From an uncultured Bacteroides sp. (GTDB taxonomy: Bacteria > Bacteroidota > Bacteroidia > Bacteroidales > Bacteroidaceae), in assembly GCA_900557355.1 (NCBI GenBank), contig USSR01000006.1, positions 1 through 33,231 of the forward strand: a stretch of DNA of 33,231 bases, given 5' to 3'. A program made the position numbers and the translations under genes. The notes under the pieces are model-generated. The model made no database searches. It saw only the letters and a program-made list of their open reading frames with translations, and was not told the origin of the DNA. Below are positions 8,258 to 18,742 of the stretch, in pieces; within the stretch, counting starts at the first letter, position 1; the number at the start of each line of letters is the position of its first letter.

Positions 8258-10348
8258 CTATTTGTTCTCTGTTGTTTTAAACACAACCTTATATGTTTTA
8301 ACCACCCCTTTATAATCGAATTTCACAATAGCAGTTCCGGAAGCCGATGTTGCTTGGATAATCTCTATTTTCACACTCTTGTCAGTTGCTGATGCCGACA
8401 CAGTAGGTATTCCGGTACTTCCGGCGGGAAGTTTGTAGACAGCCTCATAGATGTCATAGCCGGTGATGCCATTGCTTTCGGTAGAGCGTACAGGAGTTTC
8501 CGGTACTTCGATTGCTTTCCCATTAACCTCTATATTTACTTTGGGGACAATAGGGCGAGTGATCTTCTTCTTGTTTGAACTGAATCCCAATCCGGCTAAA
8601 TCAAAGAGATCACCGGTCTCCTGGCTTTCAGCAACGAGGTAAATTGCATGTTTCTTGTCCAAATGGTCAACAAACTTCGATACATCAATTGTAAACTGTG
8701 TTGTTTCCTGTGCCGAATTGGCGGAAACAACTATCTCACCTATCTTCGTTCCTTTCCAGGTTTCGTTATCCCACGGACCGTCTAACCAAACGTTCACTTT
8801 AAACGTCTTTGATGTTTTCGGTGCAAGGAAGAGGTTGAAGGCGGTTTTGTTTCCCTTTTTGGTTCCTTCGAAAGCTTTCAAACCCAATTTGTCTTTATTC
8901 AATCCGCCGAAACCGAAGTACTTATATCCTATTATATGGCCGTTCTTCACGTTTGTGATAGGAGCGTGGTTATCCCAGATGTCCCATGAATCCTGCTGGA
9001 TACGTCCGTCGGAGAGATAACATGCGTATCCTGCGGAATAATACTGATAAGGATCAAGACCAAATATATGGAAGCCTTCCGAAGTTACTTCCGCTCCTTT
9101 GTATTCATTCGCCTGGCTGTCTTTGGCTGTCCAGATTTTATCTTTTGCATACGGATCGTAAGCTCTGATGGATACTTTGCCGCCTTCCGATACTGGCTTC
9201 TTATCCCATTCCACATGGATTGGAGCTACCATCGACTGGCGGGCGTTTCCGAATCCACGGGGCGGGCGGTGATAGAATACATACCATTGTCCGTTGATGA
9301 GTTCTATACTTCCATGCGTATTGTGCCCTGCATTAGTTGTTTGCAGACGTGAACCATCCTGGTTTAGCACCGGTGCACGCGAATCGACCAGAACGCCGCC
9401 GCTCTTCCACGGACCCAGCGGAGAGTCACCATAAGCGTAGCGCAAAGTGGAGTTGGAACTGCCCAATCCATAATCGGGACCTGAATGTCCGCTATAGATG
9501 GTCACATATTTATTTCCAATCTTACGTATGGATGAGGCTTCAAAGAAGTTGAATGCTTCAAGGTCTTCTCCGGGAAAGATGTGCGGATATGAAATATTCT
9601 TCGGACCACGGTTGTTACCTCTGCGGACGCCTGCCGGCATGAAATAGGGGATAACCTCTGTTCCGGGGCGTACGGAGTATAGGGTGTTCTGATCCAGTTG
9701 GGCGGCTAATGAGCGTTGAAATCCCCAATATCCATAGGCTCTGAATCCGATTTCATAATCCGGGTCGTTCGGGTCTGTGATGTATTCGATATATATAGAC
9801 GGGTCGAATCCAAGAATACTTCCGGGCAGGGTTTTCGTGCCGTCGGCGGTCAGGTTGATGGGTGTAAAAGGTCCGTCGGGACGACCTCCTTTAGCCACCA
9901 TCGCTTCCCTGTCTCTGCCGCGGCTGTGCGGGAACAGATAATATTCTTTTGTGCCGTCCTTTCTTTTCACTTCAACAAGGTCGGGGGCGTACATCACATC
10001 CCATTGTCCTCCTGCCTGATAGGTGAAGATGGGGCCTTCGTCACGCCAACTTGATAAATCTTCCACGGGTGCCGACCACATCCTGATGTCCGGCCCGCAA
10101 TAACTGCCGAAGCGGACATCGTGCGAACCGATGATGTAAGCGCGGAACTTTCCCGGATTGTCAGGGTCTTCAAAAACACGGGGTTCTCCGTCCGGTAAAT
10201 GTTCCCATAATGGTAGATACGGATTACCGGCTCCGTGATAAACAAACTTGGAAGTTTTCGGTTGATTATTATTACCGGCTATTGCTTTTGTTATTGCAAA
10301 CATAGGGACAATAGCAAACAATAATAAAACGACTTGAATTCTTTTCAT
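8258..10348 (-). CDS. Secreted GH43-like glycoside hydrolase with C-terminal accessory modules
   Basis: A 696-aa exported protein; the signal peptide is MKRIQVVLLLFAIVPMFAI through about KAIAG. The N-terminal 400 residues form a GH43-like propeller: PRVFEDPDNPGKFRAYIIGSHD (likely base-Asp blade), LGFDPSIYIE (pKa-modulating Asp) and FNFFEASSIRKIGNKYVTIYSG (likely acid Glu). A jelly-roll/CBM6-like region follows at about 420-575, then a small beta-rich C-terminal domain (PIVPKVNIEVNGKAIEV onward). The ATG at 10348 is chosen because the upstream extension begins at TTG. Codons are more GC-rich than in the SusCD block next door. Its promoter carries the operator shared with the plus-strand operon, so it is probably co-induced with that operon rather than with the sigma unit. 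Substrate unknown. Confidence 0.85.
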   Translation of the reverse strand: MKRIQVVLLLFAIVPMFAITKAIAGNNNQPKTSKFVYHGAGNPYLPLWEHLPDGEPRVFEDPDNPGKFRAYIIGSHDVRFGSYCGPDIRMWSAPVEDLSSWRDEGPIFTYQAGGQWDVMYAPDLVEVKRKDGTKEYYLFPHSRGRDREAMVAKGGRPDGPFTPINLTADGTKTLPGSILGFDPSIYIEYITDPNDPDYEIGFRAYGYWGFQRSLAAQLDQNTLYSVRPGTEVIPYFMPAGVRRGNNRGPKNISYPHIFPGEDLEAFNFFEASSIRKIGNKYVTIYSGHSGPDYGLGSSNSTLRYAYGDSPLGPWKSGGVLVDSRAPVLNQDGSRLQTTNAGHNTHGSIELINGQWYVFYHRPPRGFGNARQSMVAPIHVEWDKKPVSEGGKVSIRAYDPYAKDKIWTAKDSQANEYKGAEVTSEGFHIFGLDPYQYYSAGYACYLSDGRIQQDSWDIWDNHAPITNVKNGHIIGYKYFGFGGLNKDKLGLKAFEGTKKGNKTAFNLFLAPKTSKTFKVNVWLDGPWDNETWKGTKIGEIVVSANSAQETTQFTIDVSKFVDHLDKKHAIYLVAESQETGDLFDLAGLGFSSNKKKITRPIVPKVNIEVNGKAIEVPETPVRSTESNGITGYDIYEAVYKLPAGSTGIPTVSASATDKSVKIEIIQATSASGTAIVKFDYKGVVKTYKVVFKTTENK

Positions 10349-10414
10349 AACCAATCTAATCTTTTTTATACGTAAATATTTATGTTATTATTTGTTCAAT
10401 AAGACACCATGCGA

Positions 10415-10480
10415 CAAAAGTAAGCTATCGAAGAATGAGTGGCTTTTGATATTAGATATTTGAATTTCAAAATCAGATAA
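10415..10480 (-). promoter_or_regulatory. Promoter and 21-bp direct-repeat operator of the 698-aa GH43 gene
   Basis: On the minus strand TACTTTTG (10422-10415) matches the Bacteroides -7 box TAnnTTTG. No good -33 box is seen; instead a tandem operator covers 10480-10441, with repeat cores TCTGATTTTGAAA and TCTAATATCAAAA spaced 21 bp apart. The proximal core ends at 10444, which is 22 bp upstream of the -7 box. The same module with the same 22-bp spacing lies at 13022-13087. Confidence 0.7.
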
Positions 10481-10542
10481 ATTTGTGATAATCCTTATAA
10501 GTATTGAATAAGAAGATAGATTGTTTTCTCATGTGCCTTTTG

Positions 10543-12548
<2,006 letters not shown>

Positions 12549-12607
12549 CTTTCGGAAAATATGGCTATCCGCTGCTTTCCCATTTGTATCCTTTCATTGT
12601 GCTTTCA

Positions 12608-12747
12608 CCGTACCTGGGCTGTACTTGCTCCGTACCAAACCCGTAGTTTCTCCGCCTGGAGGTACCTCTGACCGAAGAATGTACGGAGCAAGTACGGTTC
12701 GGATACGGCTTAAGTACGATAGAGCTACGGTAAATCTACGAAAGAAG
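12608..12747. repeat. Opposed arrays of 11-bp-phased CCGTA / TACGG motifs
   Basis: CCGTA-type pentamers start at 12608, 12619 (CTGTA), 12630, 12641 and, degenerately, 12652 (CCGCC), always 11 bp apart. The complementary TACGG or TACGA starts at 12682, 12693, 12704, 12715, 12726 and 12737, also exactly 11 bp apart. The other six bases of each unit vary. The two arrays face each other and include a perfect 15-bp inverted repeat (12621-12635 and 12681-12695). The region is non-coding and lies between divergent enzyme genes. Confidence 0.85.
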
Positions 12748-12774
12748 TTTTATCTGAAATCTGAAATCAAATCT

Positions 12775-13013
12775 CTGAAAGTGACAGGTTTGCAATCGCT
12801 CTGTTTGGGTGTGTGCCCGTATGATGAGGAAAACTTAGAGAAGGACAGGCATGCCTATGAACTCCCCGGACGCGACTATGTGAATATTGGTTTGAATATA
12901 TTCATGGCGTAGGAGGAGCTAACTCTTGGGGAACAAGAATGCTGGATGAATACACGATTGATGGCAATCAGGCTTATTATTATGGCTACTTGATGGAATG
13001 TTCTGATAGATAG
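12775..13013 (+). pseudogene. 3' remnant of a GH2 beta-galactosidase gene
   Basis: The frame from 12775 reads LKVTGLQSLCLG, then PYDEENLEKDRHAYELPGRD and YVNIGLNIFM, and stops. One frame over, from 12906, it continues GVGGANSWGTRMLDEYTIDG to a TAG at 13011. Joined, this matches the C-terminal end of LacZ-type GH2 enzymes (an ELxxRD segment, then NID...MGVGGDxSWG...EY). One missing G in the run at 12906-12907 would restore MGVGGANSWG. No upstream GH2 body is present. It is a decayed relic rather than a gene; the homology assignment rests on motif recognition. Confidence 0.72.
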
Positions 13014-13021
13014 CCATCAAT

Positions 13022-13087
13022 TTATCTAATATTGAAAGTCAAATATCTAATATTGAAAAAGGTGTAAAAGATATGCAGCTATTTTTG
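13022..13087 (+). promoter_or_regulatory. Promoter and 21-bp direct-repeat operator of the plus-strand GH operon
   Basis: TATCTAATATTGAAA occurs perfectly twice, at 13023-13037 and 13044-13058 (21-bp period). TATTTTTG at 13080-13087 matches the -7 box TAnnTTTG and begins 22 bp after the end of the proximal repeat. The operator matches the one at 10480-10441 in 32 of 40 aligned positions. The operator lies where a -33 box would be expected, which suggests an activator-dependent promoter for 13141-25940. Confidence 0.75.
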
Positions 13088-13140
13088 TATCGTACAAAGT
13101 TATGGAATGCGAGTTCTAATCATTAAATGTAATAAATGCC

Positions 13141-15585
13141 ATGAAATCAATTAAAAGTGTATTAATATTAATGGCGCTGTGTTGTTGTATTCCGCTTGCT
13201 GGGCAGGATTATCAGCAAATTCCTGAGGGAATTAAAGTGACCATTAATTCTGTAGATGTAGAATTGCAATTCTATACTCCGTCAATTGTAAGAATACTAA
13301 AATCTCCTAATGGGTGGAAGTATACGAAGGAGAGTCTTTCTGTAGTAGAAATTCCTCAGAAAGTGAAGACTTCCGTTACTCAGGAAGGCAATATTATAAG
13401 CTTGGAAAGTAGTGAAATGGGGGTTGCTCTTAATTTGGAATCCGGCATTGTGTCTTTCTTTAATGCTAAAGGAGAGCCGTTGCTCAGTGAGAAAGGAAAA
13501 CCGGAATTCACTGATTTTAATGATGCAGGCACAAAAACGTTCGCTGTTAAGCAGGCGTTTCTTTTAGATAAGGATGAGCCTCTTTATGGATTAGGTATTC
13601 TTCAGAATGGGAAAATGTCGCAACGCAATCAGACCAAGCATCTTGTGCAGGGCAATGTGGAGGATGTGGTTCCATTCGTACAGTCAGTAAAGGGATACGG
13701 CCTTTTCTGGGATAATTATTCGCCAACCAATTTTGCTGATAAAGCGGAAGAGACGTCTTTCCAGTCCGAAGTGGGAGATTGCATCGACTATTACTTTATG
13801 TATGGTGGAAATGCCGACGGCGTAGTTGCGCAGATGCGTGCATTGACCGGACAGGTTCCCATGTTCCCCCTCTGGACTTACGGCTATTTCCAAAGCAAGG
13901 AACGGTATAAGAGTCAGGAAGAAACGGTGGGAGTAGTACGGAAATACCGTGAACTGGGTGTTCCTCTCGACGGAATCATTCAGGATTGGCAATACTGGGG
14001 ACACAACTATTTGTGGAATGCGATGGACTTTAAGAACCCTTCGTTCAGCGATCCTAAAAAGATGATCGATGATGTGCATGGAATGAATGCGCATATGCTG
14101 ATTTCTATCTGGTCCTCGTTTGGACCGATGACTAAGCCTTACAGGGAACTGGACAAGAATGGTATGCTGTTTAACTTCTCTACATGGCCCCAATCGGGAC
14201 TCGAGACTTGGCCGCCCAATATGGAATATCCTTCCGGAGTACGTGTATACGATGCCTATAACCCAAAGGCCCGTGATATTTATTGGAAATACCTGAATGA
14301 AGGTATCTTCAAATTAGGCATGGACGGCTGGTGGATGGATTCTACAGAACCCGACCACTTCGATTGGAAGCCGGAGGACTTTGATACGAAGACTTATCTG
14401 GGTTCATTCCGTAAAGTACGCAATGCTTATCCGCTGTTGACAGTGGGTGGAGTGCATGATAACCAGCGTGCCGTAACTTCCGATAAACGCGTCTTTATTC
14501 TTACACGTTCCGTTTTTGCCGGACAGCAACGTTACGGAGCCAATGTATGGTCGGGAGATATCGGCTCTTCCTGGGAGTCACTGCGCAATCAGATTCCGGC
14601 AGGCTTGAATTTTACTCTGACCGGAAATCCTAATTTCAACTCGGATATTGGTGGCTTCTTTGCCGGAAACTATAATAGGGGCTGGAATGACGGAAGTGCA
14701 CCCAAGAATCCGATGTATCAGGAACTGTATGTGCGTTGGTTGCAATTCGGTACGTTTACACCGATGATGCGTTCACATGGAGCTGATACACCGAGGGAGA
14801 TTTATCAATTCGGGAAAAAAGGTGAACCAATATATGATGCTATTGAAAAAATGATTCATCTGCGCTATGCATTGTTGCCCTATATCTATTCCACTTCATG
14901 GGAAGTGACCGAACGGCAGTCGAGCTTTATGCGTGCGTTGGTGATGGACTTTGCTGCTGACAAGAAAGTATGGGATATAAAAGACCAATACATGTTCGGC
15001 AAATCCATTCTGGTAGCGCCGGTAGTTAATGCGCAATACACTCAGGAGAAGCTGGTAAAACTAAAAGAAAATGATGGCTGGGATAAGAATAATGTTCAGA
15101 AATTTGAGAATAAAGCTCCGGTAGACTTTATGCAGGCTAAGTCCGCAAAGGTATATTTGCCGGAAGGTGCTATCTGGTATGATTTCTGGACGAATGAAAA
15201 GTATGACGGCGGACAGGAAATAGAAAAGGAAACGACTATTGATGTCATTCCTTTGTATATCAAAGCGGGTAGTATCATTCCAATGGGACCTAAAGTGCAG
15301 TATGCAACAGAGAAACCATGGGATAATCTTGAATTGAGAGTATATGCCGGTGCCGATGGTTCTTTTGTTCTGTATGAGGATGAATTTGATAATTATAATT
15401 ATGAGTTGGGAGCATATACTGAAATCCCTATGACATGGAACAATGCTTCCTGCCAGTTGACCATTGGAGCACGGAAGGGGACATACGAAGGAATGTTGAA
15501 AAACAGAAAGTTTACTGTTGTACTTCAAGATGGAAGCCGGAAAGTTGTTGACTACAATGGGAAAAGAGTGAGTGTGAAATTTTAG
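13141..15585 (+). CDS. GH31 glycoside hydrolase, alpha-xylosidase-like
   Basis: An 814-aa exported protein (signal peptide about 1-21, MKSIKSVLILMALCC...LAGQ). Domain order: N-terminal beta-sandwich (about 25-225), (beta/alpha)8 barrel (about 230-600), proximal and distal C-terminal beta domains ending in a DUF5110-like segment (VYAGADGSFVLYEDEFDNYN). The nucleophile is Asp 400 in GWWMDSTEPD and the acid/base is Asp 473 in WSGDIGSSW. IIQDWQYWG is the barrel strand typical of the alpha-xylosidase/alpha-glucosidase clade. Alpha-xylosidase is the favoured role in a hemicellulose PUL, but alpha-glucosidase is not excluded. First gene of the operon, 80 bp downstream of the operator; the next gene starts 37 bp on. 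Confidence 0.93.
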   Translation: MKSIKSVLILMALCCCIPLAGQDYQQIPEGIKVTINSVDVELQFYTPSIVRILKSPNGWKYTKESLSVVEIPQKVKTSVTQEGNIISLESSEMGVALNLESGIVSFFNAKGEPLLSEKGKPEFTDFNDAGTKTFAVKQAFLLDKDEPLYGLGILQNGKMSQRNQTKHLVQGNVEDVVPFVQSVKGYGLFWDNYSPTNFADKAEETSFQSEVGDCIDYYFMYGGNADGVVAQMRALTGQVPMFPLWTYGYFQSKERYKSQEETVGVVRKYRELGVPLDGIIQDWQYWGHNYLWNAMDFKNPSFSDPKKMIDDVHGMNAHMLISIWSSFGPMTKPYRELDKNGMLFNFSTWPQSGLETWPPNMEYPSGVRVYDAYNPKARDIYWKYLNEGIFKLGMDGWWMDSTEPDHFDWKPEDFDTKTYLGSFRKVRNAYPLLTVGGVHDNQRAVTSDKRVFILTRSVFAGQQRYGANVWSGDIGSSWESLRNQIPAGLNFTLTGNPNFNSDIGGFFAGNYNRGWNDGSAPKNPMYQELYVRWLQFGTFTPMMRSHGADTPREIYQFGKKGEPIYDAIEKMIHLRYALLPYIYSTSWEVTERQSSFMRALVMDFAADKKVWDIKDQYMFGKSILVAPVVNAQYTQEKLVKLKENDGWDKNNVQKFENKAPVDFMQAKSAKVYLPEGAIWYDFWTNEKYDGGQEIEKETTIDVIPLYIKAGSIIPMGPKVQYATEKPWDNLELRVYAGADGSFVLYEDEFDNYNYELGAYTEIPMTWNNASCQLTIGARKGTYEGMLKNRKFTVVLQDGSRKVVDYNGKRVSVKF

Positions 15586-15622
15586 TGCTATTTGGAAATA
15601 TAGATTTTAAATACCAGAAACA

Positions 15623-17008
15623 ATGAAGAAACTTATTTTGCCCGGGCTGACGGCAGTTATGTTGTGTATGGTTTCTCCTCAGGAGAGCCTGAATGCCCAG
15701 ACTCCGATTATACAGACCAAATTTACTGCCGACCCTGCGCCCATGGTGCACAAGGGTATGGTATATCTTTATACTACCCATGATGAAGACTATGCTCCCG
15801 AAGGGATGGCAGGCTTCCGCATGAAAGAATGGTTGCTTTACACCAGCACCGATATGGTGAACTGGACAGATCATGGAACCATAGCCAATTTATATAATTT
15901 CAAGTGGGCAGATCCTGCCGTATCAGGTTGGGGAGGATTTGAGAATGGTGCCTGGGCTCCTCAGTGCATCGAGCGTAATGGAAAGTTCTATTTGTATTGT
16001 CCCGTGCAGGGACGAGGCATCGGTGTGCTGGTTGCTGATAATCCCTTTGGCCCTTTTACCGACCCTCTCGGAAAACCTTTGATCGGTGCCGAGTATGACA
16101 GTATTGACCCGAGTGTGTTGATAGACGATGATGGACAGGCATATCTATATTGGGGAAATCCTAATCTTTGGTATGTGAAATTGAATGAAGATATGATATC
16201 CTGTGCGGGGGAAATCACGAAAGATAAATTAATCCGGAAGATAGAAAATCAGAAAGACCCTTATCATTTTCAGGAGGGTCCTTGGGCATACAAGAAGAAC
16301 GGGCACTATTATATGGCTTATGCAAGTACATGCTGTCCGGAAGGTATCGGTTAAGCAATGGGTCCCAGCCCGGTAGGCCCCTGGGAATTCAAGGGGTATA
16401 TAATGAAACCTAACAGAAAGTCTTCCGGAAACCATCCGGGCATCATTGATTATAAAGGTAAATCTTATGTGTTCGGATTTAATTATAGATTGAATTTCAT
16501 GATAACCGACAAACATCATGAACGCCGGTCTATATGTGTGGCTGAACTAGAATATAATCCTGACGGTACAATCAAAGAACTGCCCTGGTGGGATGACGGT
16601 GTCGGGGTTGAATCTGTTGGTACACTGAATCCTTATAAGCGGACTGAGGCGGAAACAATGGCCTGGAGCCAGGGACTCAAAACCGCCAAGGACGATGAAA
16701 GCGGGATGTATGTTACTTCCATTCATAACAGGGATTTCCTTCAAGTGAAAGCGGTTGACTTCGGCAAAGGGGCAAAGACATTTGAAGTCCGTGCAGCCAC
16801 AATAACCAAAGGAAAGATTGAAATCCGTTTGGATGGTCTTGATGGTACATTGCTGGGCGTATGTAATATAAATAATACCGGTGGCTGGAATACGTGGAAA
16901 ACCTTTACTGCTGATGTAGAGAAGACGGGTGGAGTTCATGATCTGTACCTTGTTTTTAGAGGAGGTGATGGAGAAATGTTTAACATGGACTATTGGAGAT
17001 TCAAGTAA
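15623..17008 (+). pseudogene. GH43-CBM6 gene interrupted by an in-frame stop
   Basis: Read through, this is a 461-codon GH43 gene with a signal peptide, very similar in plan to the intact gene at 18743. TAA at 16352-16354 (codon 244) breaks it: the text reads CPEGIG, stop, AMGPSPVGPWEFKGY, and the frame is unchanged afterwards. The paralogue has Tyr here ([16 protein letters not shown]), so a TAT/TAC to TAA change explains it. The 243-aa product keeps the base Asp 37 (TADPAP), the SIDPSV Asp and the acid Glu in FQEGPW, but loses the last propeller blades and the CBM6 module (AETMAWSQGLK to MDYWRFK). The stop may be a real recent mutation, a sequencing error, or suppressed; the downstream part is well preserved. 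Confidence 0.85.
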
Positions 17009-17062
17009 GATGACCGGGAAATTGTGTCAGAAATAAATAGTAAATAAATATATATTTGTATC

Positions 17063-18688
17063 ATGAAAAAGATTATGTTGGCATGGCTGACTGTTGCTTC
17101 ATTACTGATGGGGTGTTCCGGTTCGGAAATGTCGGTGAAGGGAACGTATCGGAATCCCGTAATTTATGCTGATGTACCGGATATGTCTGTGACGCGTGCA
17201 GGAGAGTACTATTATATGATAAGTACCACCATGCACTTGATGCCCGGTGGACCTGTAATGAGGTCAAAAGACTTGGTGAATTGGGAAACTGTGAGCTATG
17301 TCTTCGATAAGTTGACCGATAACTCAAAGTATGATTTAATCGGTGGAACAGTTTATGGACGCGGGCAATGGGCATCTTCCATACGCTATCATAATGGGAA
17401 ATTCTATGTCTTGTTCTCACCTAACGATGTACCCTATCGGTCGTATATATTCACGGCGGACAATCCCGCCGGAAAGTGGGAACTATTGTCGAGAACGCAG
17501 CATTTCCATGATGCCTCTTTGTTTTTTGATGATGACGGACGGGTATATGTATTCTATGGAACCGGTGAGTTGAAAGAGTTGAAGAGTGACTTATCGGATG
17601 TGAAGTCCGATGGAGTCAGTATGAAGATATTCGAGCGAGATGCTGACGAACAGGGACTATTGGAAGGAAGCCAGGTTGTGAAACATAATGGGAAGTATTA
17701 TTTGCTGATGATTTCTATGGACTGGAGTGTCCCTGGCCGAGTGCGCAGGGAAGTATGTTACCGTGCTGACAAGATAACAGGACCTTATGAGAAAAAGGTT
17801 ATCTTGGAACATGATTTTGACGGTTACGGAGGAGTAGGCCAAGGTTGTATTATTGACTCGGAAGAAGGAGACTGGTATGGGGTTATTTTTCAGGACCGCG
17901 GAGGAATAGGCCGGGTGCCTACTCTGATGCCCTGTCGCTGGGTGGATGGATGGCCGATGCTGGGAGATGAAAACGGTCATGTACCCTTGACGATGGAAAA
18001 AGAGATATATCCGACTGAAAACACCAAAGGAATACTTGGAAGTGATGACTTCAGCGATGAGAAGCTTTCACTCTACTGGCAATGGAATCATAATCCGGTA
18101 GATGATAAGTGGTCGCTCACAGAACGGCCAGGATATTTACGTTTAGAGACCAGTCGGGTGGTTGATAACCTGTATTTAGCTCCGAATACAATTACTCAAC
18201 GTATGGAAGGACCGAAATGTAAGGCTACTGTCTCGCTTGATATTTCGAATATGAAGGATGGTGATGTGGCAGGTTTCAGTGCATTTAATGGACATTCCGG
18301 GCTTTTGTCTGTGGTGAAGGAGGGAGATACGAAACGACTTGTGATGTCTACCAATGTAGTCAACTTTGATAATACTCCTAATAAAGCCATTGCAAGTGTG
18401 GATGTAGAGGAACAGGAACAGGTAGAACTTAATCAGGATATCATTTATTTGCGTATAGAGGGTGATTTTACTCCGAAGCGGGATATTGCTACTTTCTATT
18501 ATAGCTTGGATAATAAGGAATGGAAGAAGATTGGAACAGATTTCAAAATGCGTTTTGATTATACAAAACTGTTTATGGGAAGTAAGTTTGCCATCTTTAA
18601 CTATGCAACGAAGTCGTTGGGAGGTTATGTCGACGTTGACTGCTTTGACTACGAGAGGGCCGATGATAGGGTGACTATTAATAAATAA
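17063..18688 (+). CDS. GH43 enzyme with C-terminal concanavalin-like domain (lipoprotein)
   Basis: A 541-aa protein; the lipobox LLMGC puts the lipidated Cys at about residue 19. The propeller covers about 30-330: NPVIYADVPDMSVTRAGEYY (base Asp), FHDASLFFDDDGRVYVFYG (pKa modulator) and GLLEGSQVVKHNGKYYLLM (acid Glu). The C-terminal half (about 340-530, DDFSDEKLSLYWQWNHNP onward) is the beta-sandwich (DUF1349/GH43_C2-like) of beta-xylosidase-type GH43s, which supplies part of the active-site wall. The architecture fits beta-xylosidase or alpha-L-arabinofuranosidase acting on xylo-oligosaccharides. Operon spacing is 54 bp on each side. Full length, no defects seen. Confidence 0.92.
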   Translation: MKKIMLAWLTVASLLMGCSGSEMSVKGTYRNPVIYADVPDMSVTRAGEYYYMISTTMHLMPGGPVMRSKDLVNWETVSYVFDKLTDNSKYDLIGGTVYGRGQWASSIRYHNGKFYVLFSPNDVPYRSYIFTADNPAGKWELLSRTQHFHDASLFFDDDGRVYVFYGTGELKELKSDLSDVKSDGVSMKIFERDADEQGLLEGSQVVKHNGKYYLLMISMDWSVPGRVRREVCYRADKITGPYEKKVILEHDFDGYGGVGQGCIIDSEEGDWYGVIFQDRGGIGRVPTLMPCRWVDGWPMLGDENGHVPLTMEKEIYPTENTKGILGSDDFSDEKLSLYWQWNHNPVDDKWSLTERPGYLRLETSRVVDNLYLAPNTITQRMEGPKCKATVSLDISNMKDGDVAGFSAFNGHSGLLSVVKEGDTKRLVMSTNVVNFDNTPNKAIASVDVEEQEQVELNQDIIYLRIEGDFTPKRDIATFYYSLDNKEWKKIGTDFKMRFDYTKLFMGSKFAIFNYATKSLGGYVDVDCFDYERADDRVTINK

Positions 18689-18742
18689 TATCTTGATATT
18701 CATGGAATATTAATTATAGAATAATCAAACTAAAAAAGCAAT

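Noticed and set aside
13684..14193. Long antisense frames in GH31 and GH43 genes (for example 169 codons here)
   Set aside because: Codon-pattern shadows of the sense genes; no domains, no promoter or ribosome-binding context.
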